This document shows positions 53,214 through 61,940 of a stretch of 64,000 nucleotides of DNA, piece by piece. The translations under genes were made by a program, and so were the position numbers. Under the pieces are notes generated by a model. The model was given only the letters and a program-made list of their open reading frames with translations. It made no database searches and was not told where the DNA came from. Location of the stretch: positions 266,756-330,755 of the forward strand of contig CAZGQM010000003.1 of NCBI GenBank assembly GCA_964528055.1, read 5' to 3'. Each line of letters begins with the position of its first letter. Position 1 is the stretch's first letter. This stretch comes from Geoanaerobacter sp964528055. Its GTDB lineage: Bacteria; Desulfobacterota; Desulfuromonadia; Geobacterales; DSM-12255.

Positions 53214-53948
53214 CTATTTCTTAACAGCAAGACAGAGCAGAGAGACGCCTACCGGCAGATCGAAAGATCTGAGCACTTTCATCTCTGCCAAGATCATCTC
53301 CAGCAGTAGCTGGTTCAACCATTTTGCAGGGAGCTGGGTAGTGTCGGAGGTCTGGCTGTCGATTCCCAGACCCCTCCGGGCAATACGCATGGGTGCCACG
53401 ACAGGGAAAACGATGGCATTAAAGTATGTGCAACGTCGCACCAGAAGGCCTGCATTCGCAACCTTTTCCGCCAATTCCGGTTTCCGGTAGCGACGAAAAT
53501 GATGGAGGGCTTCATCATGCCCGCTCCAGAGAAACATAAACGCAGGAACCGTTATCATGGCAATGCCGCCAGGTCGCAGGACCCTGGCCATTTCTGAAAG
53601 TGCCATGTCGTCATTCCGGACATGTTCGATCACGTCGAGTGCAGTTACCAGGTCAAAGCTTTCATTTTCGAACGGAAGCGCATCTGCCGATCCCTGGGCC
53701 ACAGAAAAAAAGCCACGTGACCTCGTATAGGCCGTGGCTTCAGACGATGGGTCCAACGCTACCAGATCGCCCAGCGCCGACAGTTCCTCAGCCATCCTCC
53801 CCGTGCCGCAGCCTACATCAAGGATATGAGGCTTTGTGCTGTAAGAGATATGCCGGCCGATGAAATCGGAGACAATCCGACGTTTGCCTTTGAAGTACCA
53901 GTGCTCCTCTTCCAGGGAATACATCAGTCGGTATTCATCTGGGTTCAC
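53214..53948 (-). CDS. Class I SAM-dependent methyltransferase
   Basis: A 244-residue methyltransferase. SAM-binding motif I is ILDVGCGTGRMAEEL, followed by ALDPSSEA and VTALDVIEHV. The N-terminal YSLEEEHWYFKGKRR is typical of methyltransferases found in sugar and lipid clusters. The GTG at 53948 overlaps the GT2 stop (GTGA) and has GAGGTGG upstream. It probably methylates a glycan or lipid-linked intermediate; inferred from neighbours. Confidence 0.82.
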   Translation of the reverse strand: MNPDEYRLMYSLEEEHWYFKGKRRIVSDFIGRHISYSTKPHILDVGCGTGRMAEELSALGDLVALDPSSEATAYTRSRGFFSVAQGSADALPFENESFDLVTALDVIEHVRNDDMALSEMARVLRPGGIAMITVPAFMFLWSGHDEALHHFRRYRKPELAEKVANAGLLVRRCTYFNAIVFPVVAPMRIARRGLGIDSQTSDTTQLPAKWLNQLLLEMILAEMKVLRSFDLPVGVSLLCLAVKK

Positions 53949-54694
53949 CGGCAACCACCTCTTTGAGGAAGATAGTCCCCACGCAGGGCATTACGGCGCA
54001 CTCTCAGAATGTCACGGAACATCAGCCACGAGTCACGAACAATGCTAACCTTGGTTCCTGCAATATCTGTCCAGTTTACCGGTACCTCACTGATGGAGAA
54101 ATCATGTAGACGGGCAACATAGAGCAGTTCTACATCAAAACCGAAATCGTCGATTGTCAGTAACGGGAAAATTGTCTCTGCTGCGGAAGCAGTGAATAGC
54201 TTAAAGCCGCACTGGGTGTCATGAAGCCCCTTGACCGCAACCATACGGACCAGAAGATTAAAAAACTGCCCCATAATTTTGCGGTGCAGGGAACCCTTAA
54301 TGGTAATCCCTTCACCAGTGATGGCGCGGGACCCAATGGCAATGTCCGCACCTCGGTCTATGGCCGATTCCAGTCGTACGAGTTCCTGAATTGAGGTGGC
54401 GCCATCCGCATCGGTAAAGAGCCTTGATCTCCCGGTTGCCGATAGTATGCCAGTCCTTACCGCATACCCTTTGCCGCGGTTTTCCGGAAGCCGCAGCAGC
54501 CGAACTGACGGGGAATGAACCGCAAACCGTTCGACAACCGCAGCTGTTCCATCCACGCTTCCGTCATCAACCACAATGATTTCGCCCCCACCTGCACGGC
54601 CATCAAGAAAGGTCACTACCTCTCTGAGATAGCCTGGAAGGCGATCCTCCTCGTTATAGGCAGGAATCACGATGGAAATCTTCGGGGTCGACAA
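53945..54694 (-). CDS. Family 2 glycosyltransferase, dolichyl/polyprenyl-phosphate sugar synthase type
   Basis: A 249-residue GT2 enzyme. Seen: SIVIPAYNEEDRLPGYL, VVDDGSVDGT, RGKGYAVRTGI and FTDADGATS (the DXD-like metal site), as in ALG5-type polyprenyl-phosphate glucosyltransferases. No C-terminal membrane helices are obvious. A TTG at 54694 with GAGGGG upstream is the start. It would charge a lipid carrier for the GT-C-like protein two genes on. Confidence 0.82.
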   Translation of the reverse strand: MSTPKISIVIPAYNEEDRLPGYLREVVTFLDGRAGGGEIIVVDDGSVDGTAAVVERFAVHSPSVRLLRLPENRGKGYAVRTGILSATGRSRLFTDADGATSIQELVRLESAIDRGADIAIGSRAITGEGITIKGSLHRKIMGQFFNLLVRMVAVKGLHDTQCGFKLFTASAAETIFPLLTIDDFGFDVELLYVARLHDFSISEVPVNWTDIAGTKVSIVRDSWLMFRDILRVRRNALRGDYLPQRGGCR

Positions 54695-54750
54695 GCTCAG
54701 CCCCTCAGCGTCTTAGCATACAGAAAACAGTTTATCACGCAGTTAACCGG

Positions 54751-56379
54751 CTAAACACCACAGCCGCAACAACGGCTGCATTTCGCGGTCGGCATGTGCA
54801 GTGCCTTTATGAATGTGGCATCAGTAGCTTTCTGCACTTCTGCAACAACCTCAAGCGGCACAGCGGAGTCGAGAGAGAGAATCACCATGGCCTCCCCCTT
54901 CTTCTCGCGTCGCCCAAGGTTCATAGCGGCAATGTTGATATCTTTCTCACCCATGATAGTGCCGATCTTTCCGATCATTCCGGGACGATCGTCATAATTG
55001 ATCAGAAGCATATGCTCCGCCGGAGAGAAGTCCATGGTATAGTCTCGCAGTCTCACGATGCGGGGCATCCCTTCAAACAGGGTCCCGGAAACCAGTCTTC
55101 GCTTACCCCCCTTCCCTTCTATCACCAGGGTGATCATATTGGAGAAGGCATCGGTCTGTGTCGACTTGCTCTCCTCCACCACTATCCCCATCTGTTCAGC
55201 TATCAATGTGGCATTAACCATGTTCACATCCTGCTCCACCATCCGGTTGAGAAGCCCGGCAAGGCCGCAGACCGTTATGGGGGTACAGTCGTAATGTGCA
55301 ATGTTGCCCGAATAGACGAAGGAGACCTTTTCCAGGTTGCTGTCCACAAGCTGAATGCCAAAGTCGCACATCGTGCTCATGAGGTTGAGGAATGGACGCA
55401 TCTGGTCCATCAGCGCAAGGTCGAACCGCGGGATGTTCACTGCATTCTCCAGCGGGAGTTCATCGAGGTAGTTGAGCACCTCCTTGGAGACATCCACTGC
55501 CACATTCACCTGAGCCTCAAAGGTGTTGGCGCCAAGATGCGGGGTAACCACCAGCCGATCCTGGGAGATCAGCTCCCGCACCTGGTCTGACGTGGGAGGC
55601 TCCTCGCTCCAGACATCCACGGCAGCAAGAGCCACCTTTCCTGACTTGAGATTTGCAAGGAGCGACTCCTCATTCACAATGCCGCCTCGAGCCACGTTGA
55701 GAACGATCACCCCGTCCTTCATCATGGAAAACTCCCGGCTTCCGATCATGTCGTTGGTCTCGTCATTCAAGGGTGTATGTACCGTAATTATGTCGCAGTT
55801 ATTGTAAATTTCATCGTGAGAAACCAGCTTCACGCCCAGGTCGTGCGCCCGCTTAACAGCTATATACGGATCGCAGGCAAGCACCTCGCACTCGAAGGCC
55901 TTCAGGCGGGTTGCAACCCGTCCACCCACCTTTCCGAGTCCGATTACACCGGCAGTCTTACCCTTGAGCTCGATGCCGGTAAATGGCGCCCGCTTCCACT
56001 CGCCACCCTTGAGCGAAGCATTTGCAGTGGTTACGTTTCGGCAGGCCGCAAGCAACAGAGCCATGGTATGCTCGGCAGCGCTGTTGGTGTTGCCGAAAGG
56101 TGCATTCACCACTATGACACCGCGGGAACTTGCGTAATCCACGTCAACGTTGTCGATGCCGACTCCTGCCCTGGCCACCATCTTGAGGTTGCGTGCCGCA
56201 TCCAGCACATCCTTGTCAACGGTTGTTCCACTCCTGGTAATGATCACCTCGTAGTCGCCGATGATCTCAAGGAGTTCTTCCTTCTTCAACCCGAGACGGA
56301 TGTCCATCTCCACCCGTGGGTCCTGTGTGAGCAGCGCCAGCCCTTCGCTTGCCACTTCGTCGGTAACTATGATCTTCAT
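54751..56379 (-). CDS. serA: D-3-phosphoglycerate dehydrogenase with cysteine-rich tail
   Basis: First enzyme of serine synthesis; 542 residues, the long form with an ASB domain and a C-terminal ACT domain. Seen: GVIGLGKVGGRVATRLKAF (NAD loop), ARGGIVNEESLL, a catalytic His in VVTPHLGANTFEAQ, and INYDDRPGMIGKIGTIMG (ACT). The last ten residues, KCSRCCGCGV, hold four cysteines, an unusual end for the family. The ATG at 56379 has AAGGAG upstream. Confidence 0.94.
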   Translation of the reverse strand: MKIIVTDEVASEGLALLTQDPRVEMDIRLGLKKEELLEIIGDYEVIITRSGTTVDKDVLDAARNLKMVARAGVGIDNVDVDYASSRGVIVVNAPFGNTNSAAEHTMALLLAACRNVTTANASLKGGEWKRAPFTGIELKGKTAGVIGLGKVGGRVATRLKAFECEVLACDPYIAVKRAHDLGVKLVSHDEIYNNCDIITVHTPLNDETNDMIGSREFSMMKDGVIVLNVARGGIVNEESLLANLKSGKVALAAVDVWSEEPPTSDQVRELISQDRLVVTPHLGANTFEAQVNVAVDVSKEVLNYLDELPLENAVNIPRFDLALMDQMRPFLNLMSTMCDFGIQLVDSNLEKVSFVYSGNIAHYDCTPITVCGLAGLLNRMVEQDVNMVNATLIAEQMGIVVEESKSTQTDAFSNMITLVIEGKGGKRRLVSGTLFEGMPRIVRLRDYTMDFSPAEHMLLINYDDRPGMIGKIGTIMGEKDINIAAMNLGRREKKGEAMVILSLDSAVPLEVVAEVQKATDATFIKALHMPTAKCSRCCGCGV

Positions 56380-56422
56380 GGTTTCTCCTTCACCTTGAAA
56401 GACTTGCCTGCAAGAATTTCTG

Positions 56423-56451
56423 AATATAGCCCCCACCGTTAAAAATTGCAA
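56423..56451 (-). promoter_or_regulatory. serA promoter
   Basis: On the minus strand, TTGCAA at 56451-56446, a 17-base spacer and TATATT at 56428-56423, about 45 bases before the serA start. Confidence 0.65.
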
Positions 56452-56470
56452 TACCGCCCGGAACATTTCG

Positions 56471-56479
56471 TGGTATACA
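56471..56479 (+). promoter_or_regulatory. Extended -10 element directly before trmL
   Basis: TGG-TATACA lies seven bases before the trmL ATG, which places a transcription start at or next to the start codon. The -35 region is unclear. Confidence 0.4.
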
Positions 56480-56485
56480 GAGGCC

Positions 56486-56956
56486 ATGCCACACAAGATA
56501 TCCTTCCACATCGTCCTTATCGAACCTGAAATCCCGCCAAACACCGGCAACATTGCACGACTTTGCGGCGCAACCGGAACCCCTCTCCACCTGGTAGGAA
56601 AGCTCGGCTTTTCGCTGGATGACCGTTATCTCAAGCGGGCCGGGCTGGACTACTGGAGCGAGGTGGAGGTCAAGAGCTGGCCCGACCTGGCAGCACTGCA
56701 GGACGCCCACCCAGCTGCCCGCTTTGTCTATACCAGCAAGAAGGCGATAAAATCCCATGCAACGTTTGAGTTTCTAGAAGGTGATTTTCTGGTGTTCGGC
56801 AAGGAGACCAAAGGGCTTCCGGAAGAGTTGATCGATGCCAACCCGGACACCTGCATCCGGATTCCGATCTTCGGCAACGTTAGAAGCCTGAACCTCTCCA
56901 CCGCTGCCGGCATAGTACTGTACGAGGCGCTGCGGCAGGTCGGCAGACTGGAATAA
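56486..56956 (+). CDS. trmL: tRNA (cytidine/uridine-34 2'-O)-methyltransferase
   Basis: 156-residue SPOUT-family enzyme methylating the wobble base of tRNA-Leu. Seen: IVLIEPEIPPNTGNIARLC, VFGKETKGLPEEL and IPIFGNVRSLNLSTAAGIVLYEALRQ, the knotted SAM site. The upstream AGAGG is only two bases from the ATG, and an extended -10 element sits just before it, so the mRNA may be nearly leaderless. Confidence 0.94.
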   Translation: MPHKISFHIVLIEPEIPPNTGNIARLCGATGTPLHLVGKLGFSLDDRYLKRAGLDYWSEVEVKSWPDLAALQDAHPAARFVYTSKKAIKSHATFEFLEGDFLVFGKETKGLPEELIDANPDTCIRIPIFGNVRSLNLSTAAGIVLYEALRQVGRLE

Positions 56957-57008
56957 ATTCCAAGCTTTTCAACCTTACGTTGACTAACTCATGGGAGATG
57001 AAGACTAC

Positions 57009-58127
57009 TCAATAAAGGTCGTACTTCAGCAGCCGGCACTCCAGCGGGCCGTTCCAGAGGGGTATCCGGCGGGTTGCCTTGAGACCTACCTCCTTGGACA
57101 GATCCTGGCTGCCGGTGAAGACCCAGGCGGTCGACCCCTTGCAACGCTGTTTGAAGAGATCTCCAAGCTGCCGGTAGAAAGGCTTAAGCGACTCCACCTC
57201 TCCCATCCGCTCACCATAGGGGGGATTGCAGACAATTACCCCTGGCGGCTGCGGAGGATTAAAATCCTGCATATCGTGCCGCATGAACGCTATCAGGTCC
57301 CTGACCCCTCCCCTTTCGGCATTGCGCCGGGCCGTTGCAATAGTTCGACCGTCGCTGTCGCTCCCCAGAATCGGAGCAGGAAGGCGCTCCAGGACCTGGG
57401 ACCGGGCATCTTCCTGAATACGTTTCCAGGCGGTTCCATCGAAACCAGGCCAACGCTCGAAGCCGAAACTTCTCCCGTAACCCGGTGCGCGGTGTGATGC
57501 GATAAGCGCTGCCTCGACAAGGAGCGTCCCAGAACCGCAGAGCGGGTCGCTGAGCGGGATTTTCCCGTCCCACCCTGTTGAGAGTATGATTGCTGCTGCA
57601 AGGGTCTCTCGCAACGGAGCCTCGTTCTTCTCCAGTCGATATCCGCGGCGATCCAGAGGCACACTGGAGGAGTCGAGGCTGACCGTGCAGCGGTTCTTCA
57701 ACAGATGGACGTTAACCCGGAGACCGGGCTCTTTCGTATCAACGCTGGGACGGCTTCCGAAACGGTCCCGCTGGGCATCGACGATGGCATCCTTGGTCTT
57801 TAACGCCACGAAACCGGAATGTGTCAGCGCAGAATCCCTGAGAGAACAGTCAACCGCCAGGGTCATGGTCGGGTTGAGGTATTCGTGCCATGCAATCGCC
57901 CTGACCCCGTCGTAGAGCGACTGGGGAGAATCACAAGAAAAAGTGGCAAGTGGGACCATCACCCGGTTTGCCGTCCGGAGCCAGAGGTTGGCCCTCCAGC
58001 AGTCGGCAGCCTCGCCCGCAAAGCGGACCCCTCCACGCTCCTTAGTGATCCCTTGCATCCCGAGCGCGGTCAGTTCACTAGCGAGTATCTCCTCCACTCC
58101 ACGGGCGCAGGTAGCAAAAAATTCCAT
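57009..58127 (-). CDS. RlmL-type THUMP-domain RNA methyltransferase
   Basis: A 372-residue N2-guanine methyltransferase. A THUMP RNA-binding domain (about 45-155) precedes a Rossmann fold with PLCGSGTLLVEAALIA (motif I), GSDSDGRTIATARRNAE and NPPYGERMG, the catalytic motif. It matches the N-terminal half of E. coli RlmL/YcbY without the second methyltransferase, so it probably modifies 23S rRNA. The ATG at 58127 has AAGGATTG upstream. Confidence 0.85.
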   Translation of the reverse strand: MEFFATCARGVEEILASELTALGMQGITKERGGVRFAGEAADCWRANLWLRTANRVMVPLATFSCDSPQSLYDGVRAIAWHEYLNPTMTLAVDCSLRDSALTHSGFVALKTKDAIVDAQRDRFGSRPSVDTKEPGLRVNVHLLKNRCTVSLDSSSVPLDRRGYRLEKNEAPLRETLAAAIILSTGWDGKIPLSDPLCGSGTLLVEAALIASHRAPGYGRSFGFERWPGFDGTAWKRIQEDARSQVLERLPAPILGSDSDGRTIATARRNAERGGVRDLIAFMRHDMQDFNPPQPPGVIVCNPPYGERMGEVESLKPFYRQLGDLFKQRCKGSTAWVFTGSQDLSKEVGLKATRRIPLWNGPLECRLLKYDLY

Positions 58128-58138
58128 AATCAATCCTT

Positions 58139-58168
58139 AAAAAAATGGCCGGGAGGTCATCCCGGCCA
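58139..58168 (-). terminator. Terminator after the Tim44-domain gene
   Basis: On the minus strand TGGCCGGGA-TGACC-TCCCGGCCA, followed by seven T; it lies immediately before the next gene's ribosome binding site. Confidence 0.85.
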
Positions 58169-58197
58169 GTTCTGCAGAGTGTTTCAACATCTCAGTA

Positions 58198-59169
58198 TCA
58201 GGCCTGCTGAATGGCCGATAGCCTCCAGGGGTAATTGCCGACAGGCCGGGAAAAGGTCCAGTACTCCTCGAACTTGACCGGATCGGTCTTGCTCCCTTCG
58301 ACTACTGCGCCTGCTTCATCAGTGGTGTAGTCAAGCAGGTTGGCGTAAATCTGTGCGGTGATGAAGTCCTGGCCGCTCTCCTGCCACGCCTCGTTAATCT
58401 CTACGCTCCGGACCGCGATGTTCTCGAGCCGGTTGATCCGCTTCTCGCGGAGCAGGCGCTGGACGTCCTCCTGCAAAATGCCACGCATCTCGTCGGTCAG
58501 TATACCGGTCACCGGCGAAAGGTCCCGGTTCATCCAGGCACCCTGTACCTTGAAAAACAGGTCCATTACCGTATCCTTGAAACGGTTCTCGTCAAAGCCG
58601 TAATCCATCTGGCGGATATGAGCTAAACCGCCGGCAACATCTCCTGGCTGGGACTCTATTGCCGGAGCATAAGAGCCGTAAGAGTATGATTGTTGGGGCG
58701 GCTGGTAATCCTGCTGGCCATAGGCGGCACCATTCCCCTGATATGCTGTCTGCTCACGCCGCTTCTTTATAAACCGGTAAATCAGGTAGCCGATACCTGC
58801 CAGCAGCAGGATATCGAAGAGCCCTGGGCCTCCATATCCTCCGCCCATGCCACCCCCGCCAAAACCCATGCTCCGGAAGAGCATGCCGCCAAGCATCCCT
58901 CCCGCAATGCCGCCGAGCATCCCCCCCGCCATGTTACGAAACATCCCGCCGGCCGGGGCCGGCTGCTGAAAAGGAGTCGGTCGAGCAGGTGCGGGAGTCG
59001 CCTGCCGGTACGGAGAAGGGGAGGCCGGCTGGGAATAACTTCGTGAACCACGGCTCCCCATAGAACGTCCGCCGCCGGCCCGTGCATAGGCCTGGCTCTC
59101 AAGGAATGCCACAGAGACGAGTGAAATGGTAAAAAATACTGCCAAAATCTGTCCGCTATATCGTTTCAT
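58198..59169 (-). CDS. Tim44-like domain membrane protein
   Basis: A 323-residue protein. An N-terminal signal or anchor helix (about 9-30), a low-complexity Ser/Pro stretch, a Gly/Met-rich segment (GGMLGGIAGGMLGGML), a membrane helix (FDILLLAGIGYLIYRF) with basic residues after it, and a C-terminal Tim44-like domain (about 180-320; ending EYWTFSR...GNYPWRLSAIQQ). AGGAGG precedes the ATG at 59169. In bacteria the role of this domain is unsettled; association with membranes or translocation is inferred. Confidence 0.78.
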   Translation of the reverse strand: MKRYSGQILAVFFTISLVSVAFLESQAYARAGGGRSMGSRGSRSYSQPASPSPYRQATPAPARPTPFQQPAPAGGMFRNMAGGMLGGIAGGMLGGMLFRSMGFGGGGMGGGYGGPGLFDILLLAGIGYLIYRFIKKRREQTAYQGNGAAYGQQDYQPPQQSYSYGSYAPAIESQPGDVAGGLAHIRQMDYGFDENRFKDTVMDLFFKVQGAWMNRDLSPVTGILTDEMRGILQEDVQRLLREKRINRLENIAVRSVEINEAWQESGQDFITAQIYANLLDYTTDEAGAVVEGSKTDPVKFEEYWTFSRPVGNYPWRLSAIQQA

Positions 59170-59255
59170 ATTCGAATATCCTCCTTTGCCAAATGGCTTT
59201 ATGCGACGCATTGTATCATTCTTTTGGCGCAATGCAGCAAAAAATCAACCTGAAC

Positions 59256-60038
59256 TTACGCGCTTCGAGAGAGTAGATGCTCCCAGGCAACACGGAGTGT
59301 TCGTTCCACTTCAGAAGAATAGGGGAGCGCCGCAGCAAGACGGGAAAGATGGCCGCGCTCCAGAGCCAGACGGAACGACGCCGGAAAATGGAGATCAAAC
59401 ACCCAGGAGATCTGAAGCAGCTTGAAGTCGTTAACCGTACGAAGCATGGAGAGGTTAACCATCTCGCAACGACCGATAGATGCAAGGACTTCGGGAGAAC
59501 ATTCAGGCAAATCTACCAAGCCTAAGGTCGCAGCTGATGCCCTTTCTTTCTCCGGAAGCTGGAAATGATCTACAAAAACCCGCCAGATGTCCAGCTTGTC
59601 AGCGTCGCGAATCAGGTTCAGAAATAACCTGTGTTCTCCATTAACCGAGAGGGGGAGAGTGAAGGCATTATGCAGCCGAATCGCCTGGATGATTGTTTCT
59701 GCACTCTCCGCAGGCACTCCGTCCAGAAGCCCATTCTGGCGGATTACCTCTATTCCCAAGGCAGCATGGTTGACGGAATCGCTATCGCGAAAGGTTCGAT
59801 AGCGTCGATACTGCTCAAAACGCCCCACATCGTGCAGCAAACCGACTGACTCCGCAAGTGCCAACCTGTCGCCACTGAGCCCGGCCGATTCTGCGAGCAG
59901 GCGGATATTCTCACGCACCTTGCAGGTATGGAGTTCCTTGAGGTCATAATTCCTGCAGGCCTCGGCATCATCGTCCCCAAATGTTCTGCAATAGGAGGCA
60001 AACCACCTATCGAGGTTGCTGAGCGTAACGTTATTCAT
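59256..60038 (-). CDS. HD-domain phosphohydrolase-like protein
   Basis: A 260-residue protein with an HD domain: His37 in HTCKVRENI and the His-Asp pair at 69-70 in GLLHDVGRF, then HAALG and a later DADKLDIW aspartate, giving a full metal-binding set. No regulatory or nucleotide-sensing domain is attached. AGAGGGTAG lies close to the ATG. Substrate unknown. Confidence 0.78.
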   Translation of the reverse strand: MNNVTLSNLDRWFASYCRTFGDDDAEACRNYDLKELHTCKVRENIRLLAESAGLSGDRLALAESVGLLHDVGRFEQYRRYRTFRDSDSVNHAALGIEVIRQNGLLDGVPAESAETIIQAIRLHNAFTLPLSVNGEHRLFLNLIRDADKLDIWRVFVDHFQLPEKERASAATLGLVDLPECSPEVLASIGRCEMVNLSMLRTVNDFKLLQISWVFDLHFPASFRLALERGHLSRLAAALPYSSEVERTLRVAWEHLLSRSA

Positions 60039-60275
60039 CTACCCTCTTTATCCTGCAGTCCATAAAGTCGAGCAGTATAGCAAAGACGACATGCTGCGCA
60101 ACTGCAAAAGTTTGAAAAGTGCCAGACGGGCCATAACCTGCTTCCGCTTGGCTCATCCTTCTTGGTATTAGCCAGCGCCCAGTCATCTGACGCAAAAAAA
60201 ACTTACTACCGCTTTATAAACTTTCTGGTACGCTTTCGTCTAAATTCTCGTCGCTGATCCGTATGGAGGTTTAGT

Positions 60276-61901
60276 ATGCCGGTAAAAGAAAAACTCGAAC
60301 AGCTATTTTGCACCCTTGAAGAGATACCTGCGGAGTTTCGTCTTTCCGAACCCCTGACCCAGAAAGAATACCTTCTGAATGGAGATCTCCTTCACTGGAA
60401 CGGCCCGATGCAGGCTGTACTCTCCCCGGTCTGCCTCGAAACGCCGGATGGATTGGTCAGAGCGAGCATCGGCAGCTTCCCTCTAATGGGTGAGAACGAT
60501 GCGGTTGCTGCCCTTGATGCCGCGGTGCAGGCATATGACCACGGCAGGGGGCGCTGGCCAACCTTGTCTGTTGGAGAGCGGATAGAACATGTTCGGGAAT
60601 TCGCCTGTCGGATGAAGGAACAACGAGATGCGGTGGTAAAGCTGCTGATGTGGGAGATCGGCAAAACCCTGGCTGATTCCCGCAAGGAGTTCGACCGGAC
60701 TGTTGACTACATCACGGATACCATCGATGCTCTCAAAGAGCTTGATCGAGTCTCTTCACGTTTTGTCATAGAACAGGGGATCATCGGGCAGATTCGAAGA
60801 GGCCCCTTGGGCGTAGCCCTCAGCATGGGACCCTTTAACTATCCACTGAACGAAACCTTTGCCACACTCATCCCTGCGCTAATTATGGGTAACACGACGG
60901 TCTTCAAGCCGCCCCGTCACGGCATTCTTCTCTTTAAACCTCTGCTGGAGGCCTTTCACAAGTCGTTCCCTCCGGGTGTCATAAACACGGTCTATGGAGC
61001 AGGCAGAACAGTAGCGCCTCCACTTATGGCCTCCGGAAAGGTAGACGTGCTCGCATTTATCGGCTCCAGCAAGGCAGCAGACAACCTGCAGAAAGCCCAT
61101 CCAAAACCACACCGTCTCCGTGCCTCTCTGGGACTTGAGGCAAAGAACCCAGCAATCATACTCCCTGATGCTGATATTGAACGTGCGGTTTCCGAATGCA
61201 TCGCAGGTTCACTCTCTTTCAATGGACAGCGCTGCACTGCCATAAAAATTATCTTTGTGCATGAGAACATCGCGGAGGAATTCCTCCGGCTCTTTGCAAA
61301 TGCAATGGGAGAGCTGAAATGCGGTATGCCTTGGGAACCTGATGTTATGGTCACTCCATTGCCCGAGCCCGAAAAAATCGACTATCTGAAACAATTGGTT
61401 TCAGATGCTGAAAAAAACGGCGGGAGGGTGATCAACGAAGGTGGTGGAGAGGTAACGGAAAGCTTCTTCTACCCTGCCCTGCTCTACCCGGTAAATGAGA
61501 GGATGCGGGTCTACCATGAGGAACAGTTTGGCCCTGTGGTGCCGGTCATGCCGTTTAATGACATTGAAATCCCTATCCGCTACATGGTGGATTCGCCCTA
61601 TGGCCAGCAGGTTAGCCTTTTCGGCAGAGATGCCTCATCTTTGGCTGCGCTCATTGACCCGCTTGTCAACCAGGTCTGCCGTGTAAACATTAACAGCCAA
61701 TGCCAACGTGGACCGGATATCTTCCCGTTTACCGGGAGGAAAGACTCTGCTGTTGGCACATTGTCCGTTTCAGACGCCCTCCGCGCCTTTTCTATCAGAA
61801 CGCTCGTGGCAGCCAAGAATGAGGAGTGGAATAAAGCCATCATCAGTGAAATCGTTCGAGAGCGGCGATCCAACTTTCTTTCTACTGACTTTATCCTGTA
61901 G
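60276..61901 (+). CDS. gapN: NADP-dependent non-phosphorylating glyceraldehyde-3-phosphate dehydrogenase
   Basis: Aldehyde dehydrogenase superfamily enzyme of 541 residues, oxidising glyceraldehyde 3-phosphate directly to 3-phosphoglycerate and making NADPH. Seen: GPFNYPLNETFATLIPALIMGNT, GLEAKNP with the general-base Glu288, and FNGQRCTAIKI with the nucleophile Cys320, then EEQFGPVVPVMPF. The RCTA context and the 541-residue length with an N-terminal extension fit the plant-like GapN subgroup; a generic aldehyde dehydrogenase is the alternative. GGAGG precedes the ATG. Confidence 0.82.
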   Translation: MPVKEKLEQLFCTLEEIPAEFRLSEPLTQKEYLLNGDLLHWNGPMQAVLSPVCLETPDGLVRASIGSFPLMGENDAVAALDAAVQAYDHGRGRWPTLSVGERIEHVREFACRMKEQRDAVVKLLMWEIGKTLADSRKEFDRTVDYITDTIDALKELDRVSSRFVIEQGIIGQIRRGPLGVALSMGPFNYPLNETFATLIPALIMGNTTVFKPPRHGILLFKPLLEAFHKSFPPGVINTVYGAGRTVAPPLMASGKVDVLAFIGSSKAADNLQKAHPKPHRLRASLGLEAKNPAIILPDADIERAVSECIAGSLSFNGQRCTAIKIIFVHENIAEEFLRLFANAMGELKCGMPWEPDVMVTPLPEPEKIDYLKQLVSDAEKNGGRVINEGGGEVTESFFYPALLYPVNERMRVYHEEQFGPVVPVMPFNDIEIPIRYMVDSPYGQQVSLFGRDASSLAALIDPLVNQVCRVNINSQCQRGPDIFPFTGRKDSAVGTLSVSDALRAFSIRTLVAAKNEEWNKAIISEIVRERRSNFLSTDFIL

Positions 61902-61940
61902 TCGCGATGCGTAATAATGATCGCATTGTGTGAGCAGGGA

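Noticed and set aside
54751..56553. 600-residue version of SerA with an earlier start
   Set aside because: The extra 58 codons cross the promoter and have no homology; the ATG at 56379 has a strong ribosome binding site.
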